64,000 nt of DNA from Hoeflea_A sp963921345 (GTDB lineage: Bacteria > Pseudomonadota > Alphaproteobacteria > Rhizobiales > Rhizobiaceae): NCBI GenBank assembly GCA_963921345.3, contig CAWUFE020000007.1, positions 682,001 through 746,000 on the forward strand, in the 5' to 3' direction. A program made the translations under genes and the position numbers. The stretch's first letter is position 1. Each line of letters starts with the position of its first letter. Of the stretch, positions 9,125 to 16,721 are shown in pieces. Below the pieces are notes generated by a model that was not told where the DNA came from, made no database searches, and was given only the letters and a program-made list of their open reading frames with translations.

Positions 9125-9235
9125 TGCGAAAGCGTGTGCGGTTCGACCGACCCCAGGTCGGGCAGCAGATGTTTCCTCGTGTATCTTCCTATCGGATTCC
9201 AGCTTTACCGCCGCGTCCCCGCGGCGGTTTTTTTT
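9125..9235 (+). ncRNA. candidate small RNA ending at an orphan terminator
   Basis: No plus-strand gene lies between the MarR gene (ends 7694, followed by a terminator) and the terminator at 9208-9235, so that terminator must end a transcript that begins in this gap. A possible promoter is TTGATT (9090-9095), 17 bp, TAGCGT (9113-9118), giving a start near 9125; an alternative -10, TATAGT, is at 9085-9090. The RNA would have a 6-bp hairpin CCGACC-CCA-GGTCGG (9147-9161), a C/U-rich single-stranded part (9171-9190, with UUUCCUC and CUUCCUA) able to pair with Shine-Dalgarno sequences, and the terminator. This is the usual shape of an Hfq-type trans-acting sRNA. The 5' end is a guess. Confidence 0.45.
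9208..9235 (+). terminator. strong Rho-independent terminator, orphan
   Basis: CCGCCGC / GCGGCGG stem of 7 bp (8 with the closing G-C) around GTCCCC, followed by eight T residues. It is one of the strongest terminators in the window yet has no coding gene on its strand within 1.5 kb upstream. The remainder of the 8887-9452 gap shows no reading frame I would call a gene. Confidence 0.85.
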
Positions 9236-9414
9236 GGCAAATCAGTCGCGTATTCGAAGGGCTTCACCTGCGGTCATCGAATTCCAACCGTTGCCCGAGT
9301 TCGGCACAAAGGGGTGAAACAGGTCATTAACCACCTCAATGCGAATTGCCGCGGACTGAAGCGCCGTCTGCGGGTTCCTTAACCAGTCCACGGCATAAAG
9401 CGGACGACACGGGG

Positions 9415-9428
9415 GCCGGTTAACCGGC
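9415..9428. promoter_or_regulatory. 14-bp perfect palindrome upstream of acyltransferase gene
   Basis: GCCGGTTAACCGGC is fully self-complementary and ends 24 bp before the ATG at 9453. It could be an operator or part of a leader hairpin; with no spacer it is better suited to protein binding than to an RNA stem. No adjacent regulator gene. Confidence 0.3.
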
Positions 9429-9452
9429 GTCCGGGACGCTGGACGGGCCGAG

Positions 9453-10541
9453 ATGCTAACCACTGTGGGTACGCCGCACGACTTCGAGACCGTAACTTCC
9501 TTCGACTTTCTGTCGGAGGAGTATGCGGCGTTGTTTGCCCGCTCCGGAGCGCACGCGTTCCAGCATCCAATTTGGCTCGATGCCTTTTACCGTCATCTGG
9601 CGCCGCATCGCGGCGCCGAGCCGCACATATTGGTCGCCCGTGACAGGGCCACCCGGCGCCTGGAGCTGGTGATGCCTCTCATCTTGCGGCGCAAGCGGGG
9701 GTTTCGGCTGCTCGAGGCAACCGATCTGGGTGTATCCGACTACAGCGCCCCGGTGGCAGCGTCCGAGTTCTGGTCCGCACTCGATGAGGACCGGGCTATG
9801 CAACGAGCGGTTCTCGATGCGTTGCCGAAGTGCGATCTGCTCCGAATCCGTCCGGTGCGCGAGGGCGACTGCCCGAAATACGAAGGACTGTTCGCGGGTC
9901 GCCCCGTTTCGCTTGGATTTTCGTCGCACGCGGCGCGTCTCGAAGCCCCTTATGACGATTGGCGCAGGGACCATATCAACGCGTCGATGCGCAAGATGAT
10001 CGATCGCAAGACCCGCAAGCTGAAGCGGGAGCACGACGTCACCGTTGAAGAGCTCGGCGATCCGGATGAGATCCGGTCAGCGATTTCCGCCATAGCCGCC
10101 CTGCGAGCCGGACGGTTCGAGGGAGACGTCATCCAGGACGGCTTTGCACAGGAGTTTTACCGAGACGTCGCGGTAAAGGGCACGCAGTCGGGGTTGGCAA
10201 CCACCTGGCGGTTGCGGGCCGGCGATACCGACGTGGGGATCGTGTTCGGCCTTACCCATGGCGGTCGATTCTATTATCTGCTGATCGGCTGCGACTACGA
10301 TCAATTCGGCACCTATTCGCCGGGACTGCAGCTCTACGACGCGATCATGCGCGACTGGACCGACCGCGGCGGTAGCGTGTTCGATTTCACCATCGGCGAC
10401 GAGGCCTTCAAGATGAAATTCGGGACGGCGCCGACATCGATCCACGCATTCTTCGTTCCGCGCAGCCCGGCGGGATGGCTGGTCGAAAAACTGTTGCGTT
10501 GGAAACAGGCCCGGCAGACCGCACCGGAGGGGGACACATGA
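9453..10541 (+). CDS. CelD/BcsL-like (GNAT superfamily) acyltransferase
   Basis: 362 residues resembling the CelD-type GNAT proteins seen with polysaccharide genes: an N-terminal half with FQHPIWLDAFYRHLAP and a C-terminal GNAT fold including TWRLRAGDTDVGIVFGL and FDFTIGDEAFKMKFG. These proteins are thought to transfer acetyl or longer acyl groups to sugars or lipids. The gene overlaps the next one, a PIG-L deacetylase, by 4 bp (ATGA), so the two products are probably made together and may act on the same glycan. Donor and acceptor unknown. Confidence 0.75.
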   Translation: MLTTVGTPHDFETVTSFDFLSEEYAALFARSGAHAFQHPIWLDAFYRHLAPHRGAEPHILVARDRATRRLELVMPLILRRKRGFRLLEATDLGVSDYSAPVAASEFWSALDEDRAMQRAVLDALPKCDLLRIRPVREGDCPKYEGLFAGRPVSLGFSSHAARLEAPYDDWRRDHINASMRKMIDRKTRKLKREHDVTVEELGDPDEIRSAISAIAALRAGRFEGDVIQDGFAQEFYRDVAVKGTQSGLATTWRLRAGDTDVGIVFGLTHGGRFYYLLIGCDYDQFGTYSPGLQLYDAIMRDWTDRGGSVFDFTIGDEAFKMKFGTAPTSIHAFFVPRSPAGWLVEKLLRWKQARQTAPEGDT

Positions 10542-11329
10542 TGGCGGAAGAGATGCTGCGCGATTCGACGATTGTCGTTGCCCATCCCGACGACGAGCTG
10601 CTCTGGTTCGGAGCGATTTTGAAGCAAGTCGACCGGGTGGTGATCGTCTATGAGGACTACTGGCCGAAGCCGGAGGTGGGAGAGGCCCGCGCGGCCGTCC
10701 TGAAGGACTATCCGCGAGATAACGTCACCTCGCTGCAACTTCCGGAAGCGGCGACCCACAGCTGCGCCGACTGGAACAATCCGAAACTGACCGAATTCGG
10801 TATCGACCTTGGCACGCAGGCAACGCTTCGCGATGTCAAGCAGGCGGTCAAGCGGCTGATGGGACGCGGTGCGGCGCCGAGCGGCGGGATCCGGCAGAAC
10901 TACGAGGCCAACAGCCGGGCGCTGTATGAAAAACTCAAGCCCATGCTGAAGTCCGACATGAACGTGTTCACCCACAATCCCTGGGGCGAATACGGCCACG
11001 AGGACCACCTGCAGGTCTTCCGCGTGGTCGACCGGCTGCGCAGCGAGATCGGTTTCCGGTTGTGGATGTCGAACTACTGCACCGACCGCGCGCTGCCGTT
11101 GGCCATGACCTATTTCGACAATGACGAGCGGGACTTCGTGCAGCTGCCGGTGGACGAGGAATTTGCCGATATGGTGGCCGACACCTACCGCCGCCACGGA
11201 TGCTGGACCTGGGCGGATAACTGGCAGTGGTTTCCGTTCGAGCTCTATTCGGAAGCGCCGTCGGCGCAAAGCAATGCCGACGGTCAGACGCATCTGCTCC
11301 CGCTGAATCTGTTCCGATTCGATCATTGA
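10538..11329 (+). CDS. PIG-L family deacetylase
   Basis: 263 residues from the ATG at 10538 that overlaps the upstream stop; GGAGGGGG precedes it. The metal-binding AHPDDE motif is near the N-terminus (about residues 15-20) and a second metal site is offered by YGHEDH near residue 151. PIG-L enzymes remove N-acetyl groups from GlcNAc-type sugars using zinc. Coupling to an acyltransferase suggests surface polysaccharide or glycolipid modification. The middle of the protein diverges from LmbE-type sequences, so the substrate is open. Confidence 0.8.
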   Translation: MMAEEMLRDSTIVVAHPDDELLWFGAILKQVDRVVIVYEDYWPKPEVGEARAAVLKDYPRDNVTSLQLPEAATHSCADWNNPKLTEFGIDLGTQATLRDVKQAVKRLMGRGAAPSGGIRQNYEANSRALYEKLKPMLKSDMNVFTHNPWGEYGHEDHLQVFRVVDRLRSEIGFRLWMSNYCTDRALPLAMTYFDNDERDFVQLPVDEEFADMVADTYRRHGCWTWADNWQWFPFELYSEAPSAQSNADGQTHLLPLNLFRFDH

Positions 11330-11416
11330 CCGTCAAATCGTCGCGTTGCGATGATTGAAATCGTCCGCAGGAAACCTGACATTGGGTCAGATTCGATGCG
11401 CAGGGGATTAACGCAG

Positions 11417-12517
11417 ATGATCGGCAGACGCGATCTGTTCGGAGCGGCCGCAGGGGTTATTCTGGCGACCATGGGATCCAGGCACGGACATACGGCGACG
11501 ACCGCCAAAGGGCGGGGTTTTTTTCTGCCAGAGGAAACAGAGCCGCACTTGCGGACCTTCATGCAGTGGCCGGCCAGCCGCAGGGTTTATGACGACCCGG
11601 TGTTTCTGCGCATGGTGCAGGAGACGATCGCCGAGATCGCCAACACGATTTCGGAGTTCGAGCCGGTGGTGCTGCTGATGCATCCGGACGAGGAGCCCCG
11701 CGCACGGCGCTTGCTGGCGGGCTCCGTCGAGGTCTGGCCGATCCCGACGGACGATCTCTGGTGCCGCGATTCCGGGCCCCTGTTCGTCACCGACGGTGAG
11801 GGTGAACTCGCCGTCAGCCACATGAACTTCAACGGTTGGGGCAACAAGCAGTTTCATCGCAACGACGGACAGGTCGCGACGAGAGTGGCGCAAGAGCTCG
11901 ACCTGCAACTGTTCGACAACGGCCTGGTCGGCGAGCCGGGCGGCGTCGAAGCGGACGGGCAGGGGACGCTGATCGCTCACGAGAGTTCCTGGGTCAACGA
12001 CAACCGCAATCCGGGGACGCGGCGCGAGATCGAGGCAATGCTCCTGGACGCGCTTGGGGCGGAGAAGATGATCTGGGCACCCGGTGTCGCCGGTGCTGAT
12101 ATCACCGACTACCACATCGATTCGCTGGCCCGCTTCGTCGCCCCGGGCAAGGTGCTTATCCAGCTGCCGGAGGAACCGGATCCCGACGATCCCTGGTCGT
12201 CAGCGGCGTTCGAGACCTATGACATCCTCAGCGACGCGACGGATGCGCGGGGAAGGCCGCTCGAGATTGTCGTCGTTCCGGAACCGGAGCGTCCGCGCGT
12301 AACCTCGAACGACTTCGTCGCGTCCTATGTCAATTACTTCGTCTGCAATGGCGGGCTGATCGGGGCGCAGTTCGGCGACCCGGACACGGATGCCGAGGCG
12401 CAAGCAACGCTGTCGCGCCTCTATCCCGATCGTGAAGTCGTGCTCCTCAACACCGACCCGTTGGGCGAAGTCGGCGGCGGCATTCACTGCGCGACACAAC
12501 AACAGCCCCGAAGCTGA
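11417..12517 (+). CDS. agmatine deiminase family protein with Tat-type signal
   Basis: 366 residues from the ATG at 11417 (AGGGG about 10 bp upstream; an in-frame ATG at 11396 is an alternative). The catalytic cysteine lies in GGGIHCATQQQP near the C-terminus, and WCRDSGP and the Asp/His motifs of the guanidine-modifying superfamily are present. Agmatine deiminase makes N-carbamoylputrescine and ammonia. The N-terminus IGRRDLFGAAAGVILATMG looks like a twin-arginine export signal, which cytosolic AguA lacks, so the enzyme may act in the periplasm. The polyamine importer at 460-4478 could use its products after further conversion. Confidence 0.8.
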   Translation: MIGRRDLFGAAAGVILATMGSRHGHTATTAKGRGFFLPEETEPHLRTFMQWPASRRVYDDPVFLRMVQETIAEIANTISEFEPVVLLMHPDEEPRARRLLAGSVEVWPIPTDDLWCRDSGPLFVTDGEGELAVSHMNFNGWGNKQFHRNDGQVATRVAQELDLQLFDNGLVGEPGGVEADGQGTLIAHESSWVNDNRNPGTRREIEAMLLDALGAEKMIWAPGVAGADITDYHIDSLARFVAPGKVLIQLPEEPDPDDPWSSAAFETYDILSDATDARGRPLEIVVVPEPERPRVTSNDFVASYVNYFVCNGGLIGAQFGDPDTDAEAQATLSRLYPDREVVLLNTDPLGEVGGGIHCATQQQPRS

Positions 12518-12523
12518 CGGCCT

Positions 12524-12856
12524 TCAGAGAAGCGGAAGGCTGCCGGTCAGGCTGTCGAGTTCTGCATCCTCATGCGGTCCCAGACCGAGACAGGTGATCG
12601 TGCCCGCCTCGACAACCGTTCTGCCGGCGTCTCGCACCAGGCTTGCCGGGATCCGCTTTTGGGTTGCCCGCTCGTGAAGGCTTTCGAGCGCCTGCACGGA
12701 CGGTGCAGTAAGCACGATCTTGGTCATGCCATCTGTGAGCCACAGTCGTTGCGCGTCGCCGGATGCCTCCAGAAACGCGGCAACCGACGCATGCGCGGCC
12801 TGAGCCGCCAGTTTGCCCGGCGGCATTGCGAGCGTCTGGTTGACGACGATGACCAT
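12524..12856 (-). CDS. pth2: peptidyl-tRNA hydrolase 2 (archaeal/eukaryotic type)
   Basis: 110 residues, the full length of a Pth2 domain. The start matches the family pattern (MVIVVNQTLAMPPGKLAAQAAHASVAA, with the catalytic-site KxAAQxxHA segment), and the end has the conserved CLGLGPHEDAELDSLTGSLPLL, where GP.....D..TG is typical. Pth2 releases tRNA from peptidyl-tRNA and is unrelated to bacterial Pth1. It follows the ClpP-type gene by 27 bp on the same strand, probably as an operon. Whether it works on peptidyl-tRNA or has been reassigned cannot be told. Confidence 0.85.
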   Translation of the reverse strand: MVIVVNQTLAMPPGKLAAQAAHASVAAFLEASGDAQRLWLTDGMTKIVLTAPSVQALESLHERATQKRIPASLVRDAGRTVVEAGTITCLGLGPHEDAELDSLTGSLPLL

Positions 12857-12883
12857 GTTTCATGGTGCCGACCTGACGGCGGC

Positions 12884-13495
12884 CTATTTCAGCTCGGACG
12901 CTTTCGTGATCACGTGGGTGGCGAGGCCGTATTCGATGGCCTCATTCGCCGACAGCCAGAAATCCCGGTCGGTATCCTGCTCGATCTTTGCCAGATCCTG
13001 GCCGGTCGCCTCGGCAAACAGCCGGTTCAGCCGATCCCGCATCAGAGTGATTTCGCGAGCCTGGATTTCGATATCGGTGGCCTTGCCGCCAATGCCGCCA
13101 CTGGGCGCATGCAGCAGGAAGCGGGTGTTCGGCAGGGTGTAGCGATCTTCTTTGTCGGCGGCGATGTAGATCAGCGCACCGGCGCTGGCGACCCAGCCGG
13201 ACCCGAGAACCCGCACGCGGGGTTCGATGAACTTGATGGTGTCATGGACCATGTCGCCCGATTCGACGTGTCCGCCGGGAGACGAGATGATGACCGTAAT
13301 CGGATCGTCCCCGGCATTGGCCAAGGCCAACAGGTTGATGCAGACCCGTTTGGCAAGCGTATGGTTGATTTCGCCGGTCACCATGACGATGCGTGATTCG
13401 AAATAGTGTTTTTCGATCAGCGAGCCGGGTCCCCGCTTTCCCTTGTCCTGGTCTTCGCCTTCTTCAAGGCGCGAAAAACCGTCAAATCCAACCAT
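12884..13495 (-). CDS. clpP: ClpP-family serine protease subunit
   Basis: 203 residues from the ATG at 13495; a longer open frame upstream is non-homologous shadow. All three catalytic residues align with E. coli ClpP spacing: Ser104 (WVASAGA), His129 (LLHAPSGG) and Asp178 (DTDRD), 25 and 49 residues apart as in ClpP. ClpP forms a double-ring peptidase for ClpX/ClpA. No ATPase gene is nearby, and the N-terminal 25 residues, rich in charged residues (EEGEDQDKGKRG), are unlike the axial loop of housekeeping ClpP, so this is probably an accessory paralogue. Confidence 0.87.
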   Translation of the reverse strand: MVGFDGFSRLEEGEDQDKGKRGPGSLIEKHYFESRIVMVTGEINHTLAKRVCINLLALANAGDDPITVIISSPGGHVESGDMVHDTIKFIEPRVRVLGSGWVASAGALIYIAADKEDRYTLPNTRFLLHAPSGGIGGKATDIEIQAREITLMRDRLNRLFAEATGQDLAKIEQDTDRDFWLSANEAIEYGLATHVITKASELK

Positions 13496-13702
13496 CGCCG
13501 TTTCCTTTGTTCTGTATCGCGGCGACTCTCCGGGTGCCGCTGAGCGTTTCCCCCAACATGGTGATTTTCTCCGCCAGGTCAATTGACCGGATTCGGCGCG
13601 CATACACGCAAGCTGGAACGCCCACTTTAGGAGCGTCGTCCTTGCCAATTGGTTGCGAGGTCGTAGGATGCAACCAACCCTCTGGCAGCAGGAGCAGTCG
13701 GC

Positions 13703-14350
13703 ATGTTGACGATCCTCGGACGGCGCAGTTCCTTCAACCTCCAGAAGGTCGCATGGCTCATTGGAGAAATCGGCTGCGCCCACAGGCACATCGAGGTCGG
13801 CGGTTCGTTCGGCGGGCTCGATACGCCGGAGTTCAGACTGATGAACCCGCACGGCAGGGTGCCCGTCATCAAGGACGGCGACCATATCGTATGGGAGTCC
13901 CAGGCGATCCTGCGCTATCTGGCGGCAACCCATGGCGGCGAGGCGTTCTGGAGCGAGGATCCGCGGGTCCGCGCGAAAGTCGACCAGTGGATGGACTGGT
14001 CGCAAACCTGCGTGCAGCCTGATTTCTTGAACGGCGTATTCTGGGGCTTCTACCGGACGCCGGCGGAGCAGCGTAACGAGGCCGCTGTGGCGCGCAGCGT
14101 GGCCCGGTGCGCCGACCATTTCCGCCTCGTCGACGATGTGATGGGGGACCGACCGTTTCTGCTCGGCGAACAGCTGAGCCTGGCGGACATTACCATAGGG
14201 ACGCATCTTTACCGGTACTTCGAACTGGAGATCGAGCGGCCGCCCATCGCCAATGTTGAAGCATATTACGAGCGTCTGCAGGAACGGCCGGCCTATCGCG
14301 ACAACGTGATGGTGCCCTTCGACGAACTCTTCGGCCGACTGGCCTTCTGA
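13703..14350 (+). CDS. glutathione S-transferase family protein
   Basis: 215 residues: N-terminal thioredoxin-like domain (about 1-80) beginning MLTILGRRSSFNLQKVAWL, with the glutathione-binding RVPVIKDGD and the WESQAILRYLA segment carrying the conserved Glu-Ser pair, then an all-helical domain (about 90-205). Serine at position 9-10 occupies the usual catalytic Ser/Cys place of bacterial GSTs. A role in conjugating or reducing electrophiles is inferred from the family; the specific substrate is unknown. GGAG lies about 7 bp before the ATG. Confidence 0.85.
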   Translation: MLTILGRRSSFNLQKVAWLIGEIGCAHRHIEVGGSFGGLDTPEFRLMNPHGRVPVIKDGDHIVWESQAILRYLAATHGGEAFWSEDPRVRAKVDQWMDWSQTCVQPDFLNGVFWGFYRTPAEQRNEAAVARSVARCADHFRLVDDVMGDRPFLLGEQLSLADITIGTHLYRYFELEIERPPIANVEAYYERLQERPAYRDNVMVPFDELFGRLAF

Positions 14351-14403
14351 CCGCCCGGTTTCCCCTGACTTGAAACGGACGAATCCGATCACCATCTGAG
14401 CGC

Positions 14404-14454
14404 TGCAGGGACGGCCCTGCATTCCCTGAAAATTCAGACGAGGACGACCTTGTC
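14404..14454 (+). promoter_or_regulatory. guanidine-II (mini-ykkC) riboswitch
   Basis: Two hairpins in tandem, each with the ACGR tetraloop that defines this class: P1 TGCAGGG-ACGG-CCCTGCA (14404-14421) and P2 GACGAGG-ACGA-CCTTGTC (14437-14454, one G-T pair), joined by 15 bases. Guanidinium binding stabilises loop-loop dimerisation and frees the ribosome binding site. The Shine-Dalgarno GGAG (14464-14467) of sugE lies just after P2, as expected for translational control. A possible promoter, TTGAAA (14370-14375), 17 bp, CATCTG (14393-14398), would start transcription right at P1. Confidence 0.9.
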
Positions 14455-14473
14455 GCCAGAGATGGAGACAACG

Positions 14474-14788
14474 ATGGCCTGGATGTTGCTGTTATTCGCC
14501 GGCCTTCTGGAAATCGGCTGGGCCGTTGGTCTGAAATACACGGAAGGATTTCGCAATCTCGGGCCCACGGCCGCGACGGTCGGGGCCATGGTTCTGAGCA
14601 TCGCTCTGCTTGGTTTGGCAATGCGCGAACTGCCGTTGGGAACCGCTTACGCAATCTGGACCGGCATCGGGACACTCGGCACCGTCATAATCGGAATCAT
14701 GCTCTTCGGCGAGCCTGCAAACCTGGTTCGCATCGGTTGCGTCGCCCTGATCGTCACCGGCATTGCCGGGTTGAAGCTGACGGCATAG
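14474..14788 (+). CDS. sugE: SugE/Gdx guanidinium exporter (small multidrug resistance family)
   Basis: 104 residues from the ATG at 14474, six bases after GGAG. Four membrane helices; the essential Glu of the SMR family is in LLEIGWAVGLKYTEGF (about residue 13), and the G.W..GLKYTEGF segment is diagnostic of the SugE (Gdx) branch rather than EmrE. Gdx proteins exchange protons for guanidinium across the inner membrane as homodimers. The guanidine-II riboswitch directly upstream supports this substrate. The gene stands alone after the GST gene. Confidence 0.93.
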   Translation: MAWMLLLFAGLLEIGWAVGLKYTEGFRNLGPTAATVGAMVLSIALLGLAMRELPLGTAYAIWTGIGTLGTVIIGIMLFGEPANLVRIGCVALIVTGIAGLKLTA

Positions 14789-15082
14789 AAGCGCACGCCT
14801 GCCAGGATCGACCACATCATGGCAAGCAGGACCATGCGGTCCAGCGTAGAGGATTACAAAGCGATTTCAGAATATTACGCAGTGAGCTTCGGGCGTTGAT
14901 GCACATCCGGCACCAATCCGGAACGCAATACGGCCGGGGCCCTGCAGCCTGCGTGAAAAAAATTTGCCTATCGGAAAATTGCCGTAAGAAAGGCGCTGGA
15001 TTTCGCTTCGGCTTCGTGTCTATACTCCGATCCAATCCTTGGGGATCCACAAGGTGGGACACAATAATAAAGGGAGATATAG
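14789..15082 (+). promoter_or_regulatory. intergenic leader and probable promoter of the dpp-type operon
   Basis: This 294-bp gap has no convincing gene. TATACT at 15021-15026 is a good -10 box, with only a weak -35 (TGGATT at about 14997-15002). The Shine-Dalgarno AGGGAGA is 6-7 bp before the ATG at 15083. No clear terminator for sugE is seen. Confidence 0.4.
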
Positions 15083-16672
15083 ATGTCTTTTCAAAGAAGC
15101 CTGATTGGGGCTGCGCTTCTGGCCGGCGTGTTCGCTACACCGGCATGGGCGGACGGAACCTTCAAGTTCGCATTCCAGGGTACGCTGAAATCCCTGGACC
15201 CGTATTCCCTCAACGAAACCTTCACGCTGGGAACGCTGGGCAACGTCTATGAAGGCCTGACACGCCGCGGTCCGGATCTGCAGATCATGCCCGGTCTCGC
15301 CGAAAGCTGGGAGGTCATCGAGCCGACCCGCTGGCGCTTCCACATTCGCAAGGGTGTCAAGTTCCACAACGGCAACGACCTCACCGCCGCGGACGTCGTC
15401 TTTTCGGCCGATCGGGTTCGCTCCGAAGGGTCGGACCTGAAGACCCGCATCCCTGCCGACGCCAAATTCGAGATGGTCGACGACTACACCGTCGACGTCG
15501 TGCTGACGTCGCCCAACCCCATCCTGCACTATGAGTGGGATACCTGGGGCATCGTCGACAAGGAGTGGGCCGAAGCCACCGATTCGGTGCGAGTGACCTC
15601 GCCGTCGGACGAAGCGGCGACGACCATTTCGCTCGAAGCCAACGGCACCGGGCCGTTCAAGATTGCGTCGCACGATTCCGGCGTCAAGACCACGTTCCAG
15701 TCCAACCCGGACTGGTGGGACGCGGGCAACAAGAAGTACAACGTCGACACGGTCGAGTTCGCGACCATCGCTTCCGACGCTACACGCGTTGCGGCGCTGC
15801 TGTCGGGCGAGATGGATCTCGTCTATCCGATCCCGGTGCAGGACATCAAACGGGTCAACGACAATGACGCGACGAACGCACTGACCGGCCCGGAACTGCG
15901 TACGATATTCCTGGGCATGGACCAGATCCGCGACGAGCTGCTCTATTCCAACGTCAAGGGCAAGAACCCGTTCAAGGACCAGAAAGTCCGTGACGCGTTC
16001 TACAAGGCCATCGACATCGAGGCGATCAAGGCCAAGGTGATGCGCAATCTGGCGACCCCGTCATCGATCATGCTGTCGCCGTTCATGTTCGACAATGCGG
16101 GCGAGTTCAGCCGGATGGCTTATGATCCGGACGGCGCCAAGAAGCTGCTCGCGGAAGCTGGTTATCCGGACGGTTTCGAAGTCGGCATGGACTGCCCCAA
16201 CGACCGCTACGTCAATGACGAGGCGATCTGTCAGGCGGTTGCCGCCATGCTGGCCCGCGTCGGCGTTAAGGTGAACCTCAACGCCCAGCCGAAGGCCCAG
16301 TATTTTGCCAAGGTGCTGGCATCGGGCGGCTTCGACACGTCCTTCTACCTGCTCGGCTGGACCCCCGGTTCGTTCGACTCGTGGAACGTGCTGAGCAACC
16401 TGCATGGCTGCCGTGACGATGCCGGCAACGGCGGTATGTTCAACCTCGGCGGCTACTGCAACGAAGACGTCGACAAGCTGACGGCTCAGATCCTGGTCGA
16501 GAACGATCCGGCCAAGCGTCTCGACCTGATCACCCAGGCCTACAAGCTGACCACCGGTCAGACGGCCTATATTCCGCTGCACCAGCAGGGTCTAGCCTGG
16601 GGCGTGGCCAAGGGTACCGACGTCGTTCAGCGCGCCGACAACGTGCTGATGCTCTACCACGTCAACAAATAA
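15083..16672 (+). CDS. ABC transporter substrate-binding protein, family 5 (dipeptide/oligopeptide type)
   Basis: 529 residues with a signal peptide (cleavage after TPAWA, residue 23) and the family-5 solute-binding fold: FAFQGTLKSLDPYSLNETF at the start, then YEGLTRRGPDLQIMPGLAESWE, and RFHIRKGVKFHNGNDLTAADVVFS, the conserved family signature. These bind di- or oligopeptides, nickel, opines or related solutes in the periplasm; the exact ligand cannot be read from sequence. First gene of a five-gene importer operon, followed by a terminator hairpin that should make it more abundant than the membrane parts. Confidence 0.88.
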   Translation: MSFQRSLIGAALLAGVFATPAWADGTFKFAFQGTLKSLDPYSLNETFTLGTLGNVYEGLTRRGPDLQIMPGLAESWEVIEPTRWRFHIRKGVKFHNGNDLTAADVVFSADRVRSEGSDLKTRIPADAKFEMVDDYTVDVVLTSPNPILHYEWDTWGIVDKEWAEATDSVRVTSPSDEAATTISLEANGTGPFKIASHDSGVKTTFQSNPDWWDAGNKKYNVDTVEFATIASDATRVAALLSGEMDLVYPIPVQDIKRVNDNDATNALTGPELRTIFLGMDQIRDELLYSNVKGKNPFKDQKVRDAFYKAIDIEAIKAKVMRNLATPSSIMLSPFMFDNAGEFSRMAYDPDGAKKLLAEAGYPDGFEVGMDCPNDRYVNDEAICQAVAAMLARVGVKVNLNAQPKAQYFAKVLASGGFDTSFYLLGWTPGSFDSWNVLSNLHGCRDDAGNGGMFNLGGYCNEDVDKLTAQILVENDPAKRLDLITQAYKLTTGQTAYIPLHQQGLAWGVAKGTDVVQRADNVLMLYHVNK

Positions 16673-16686
16673 ACCACTTACCGATC

Positions 16687-16717
16687 GGGCCCCGCTTCAA
16701 AGCGGGGCCTGATTTTT
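16687..16717 (+). terminator. intra-operon terminator/attenuator
   Basis: A GC-rich 9-10 bp stem (GGCCCCGCT / AGCGGGGCC, 16688-16709, loop TCAA) followed by GATTTTTT. It sits between the binding-protein gene and the first permease gene; the T-run ends only 4 bp before the permease ATG, so partial read-through is needed for permease expression. Confidence 0.8.
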
Positions 16718-16721
16718 TCCC

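Noticed and set aside
13496..14422. N-terminal extension of the ClpP frame to 512 codons
   Set aside because: Non-homologous and antisense to the glutathione S-transferase gene; ClpP homology begins at 13495.
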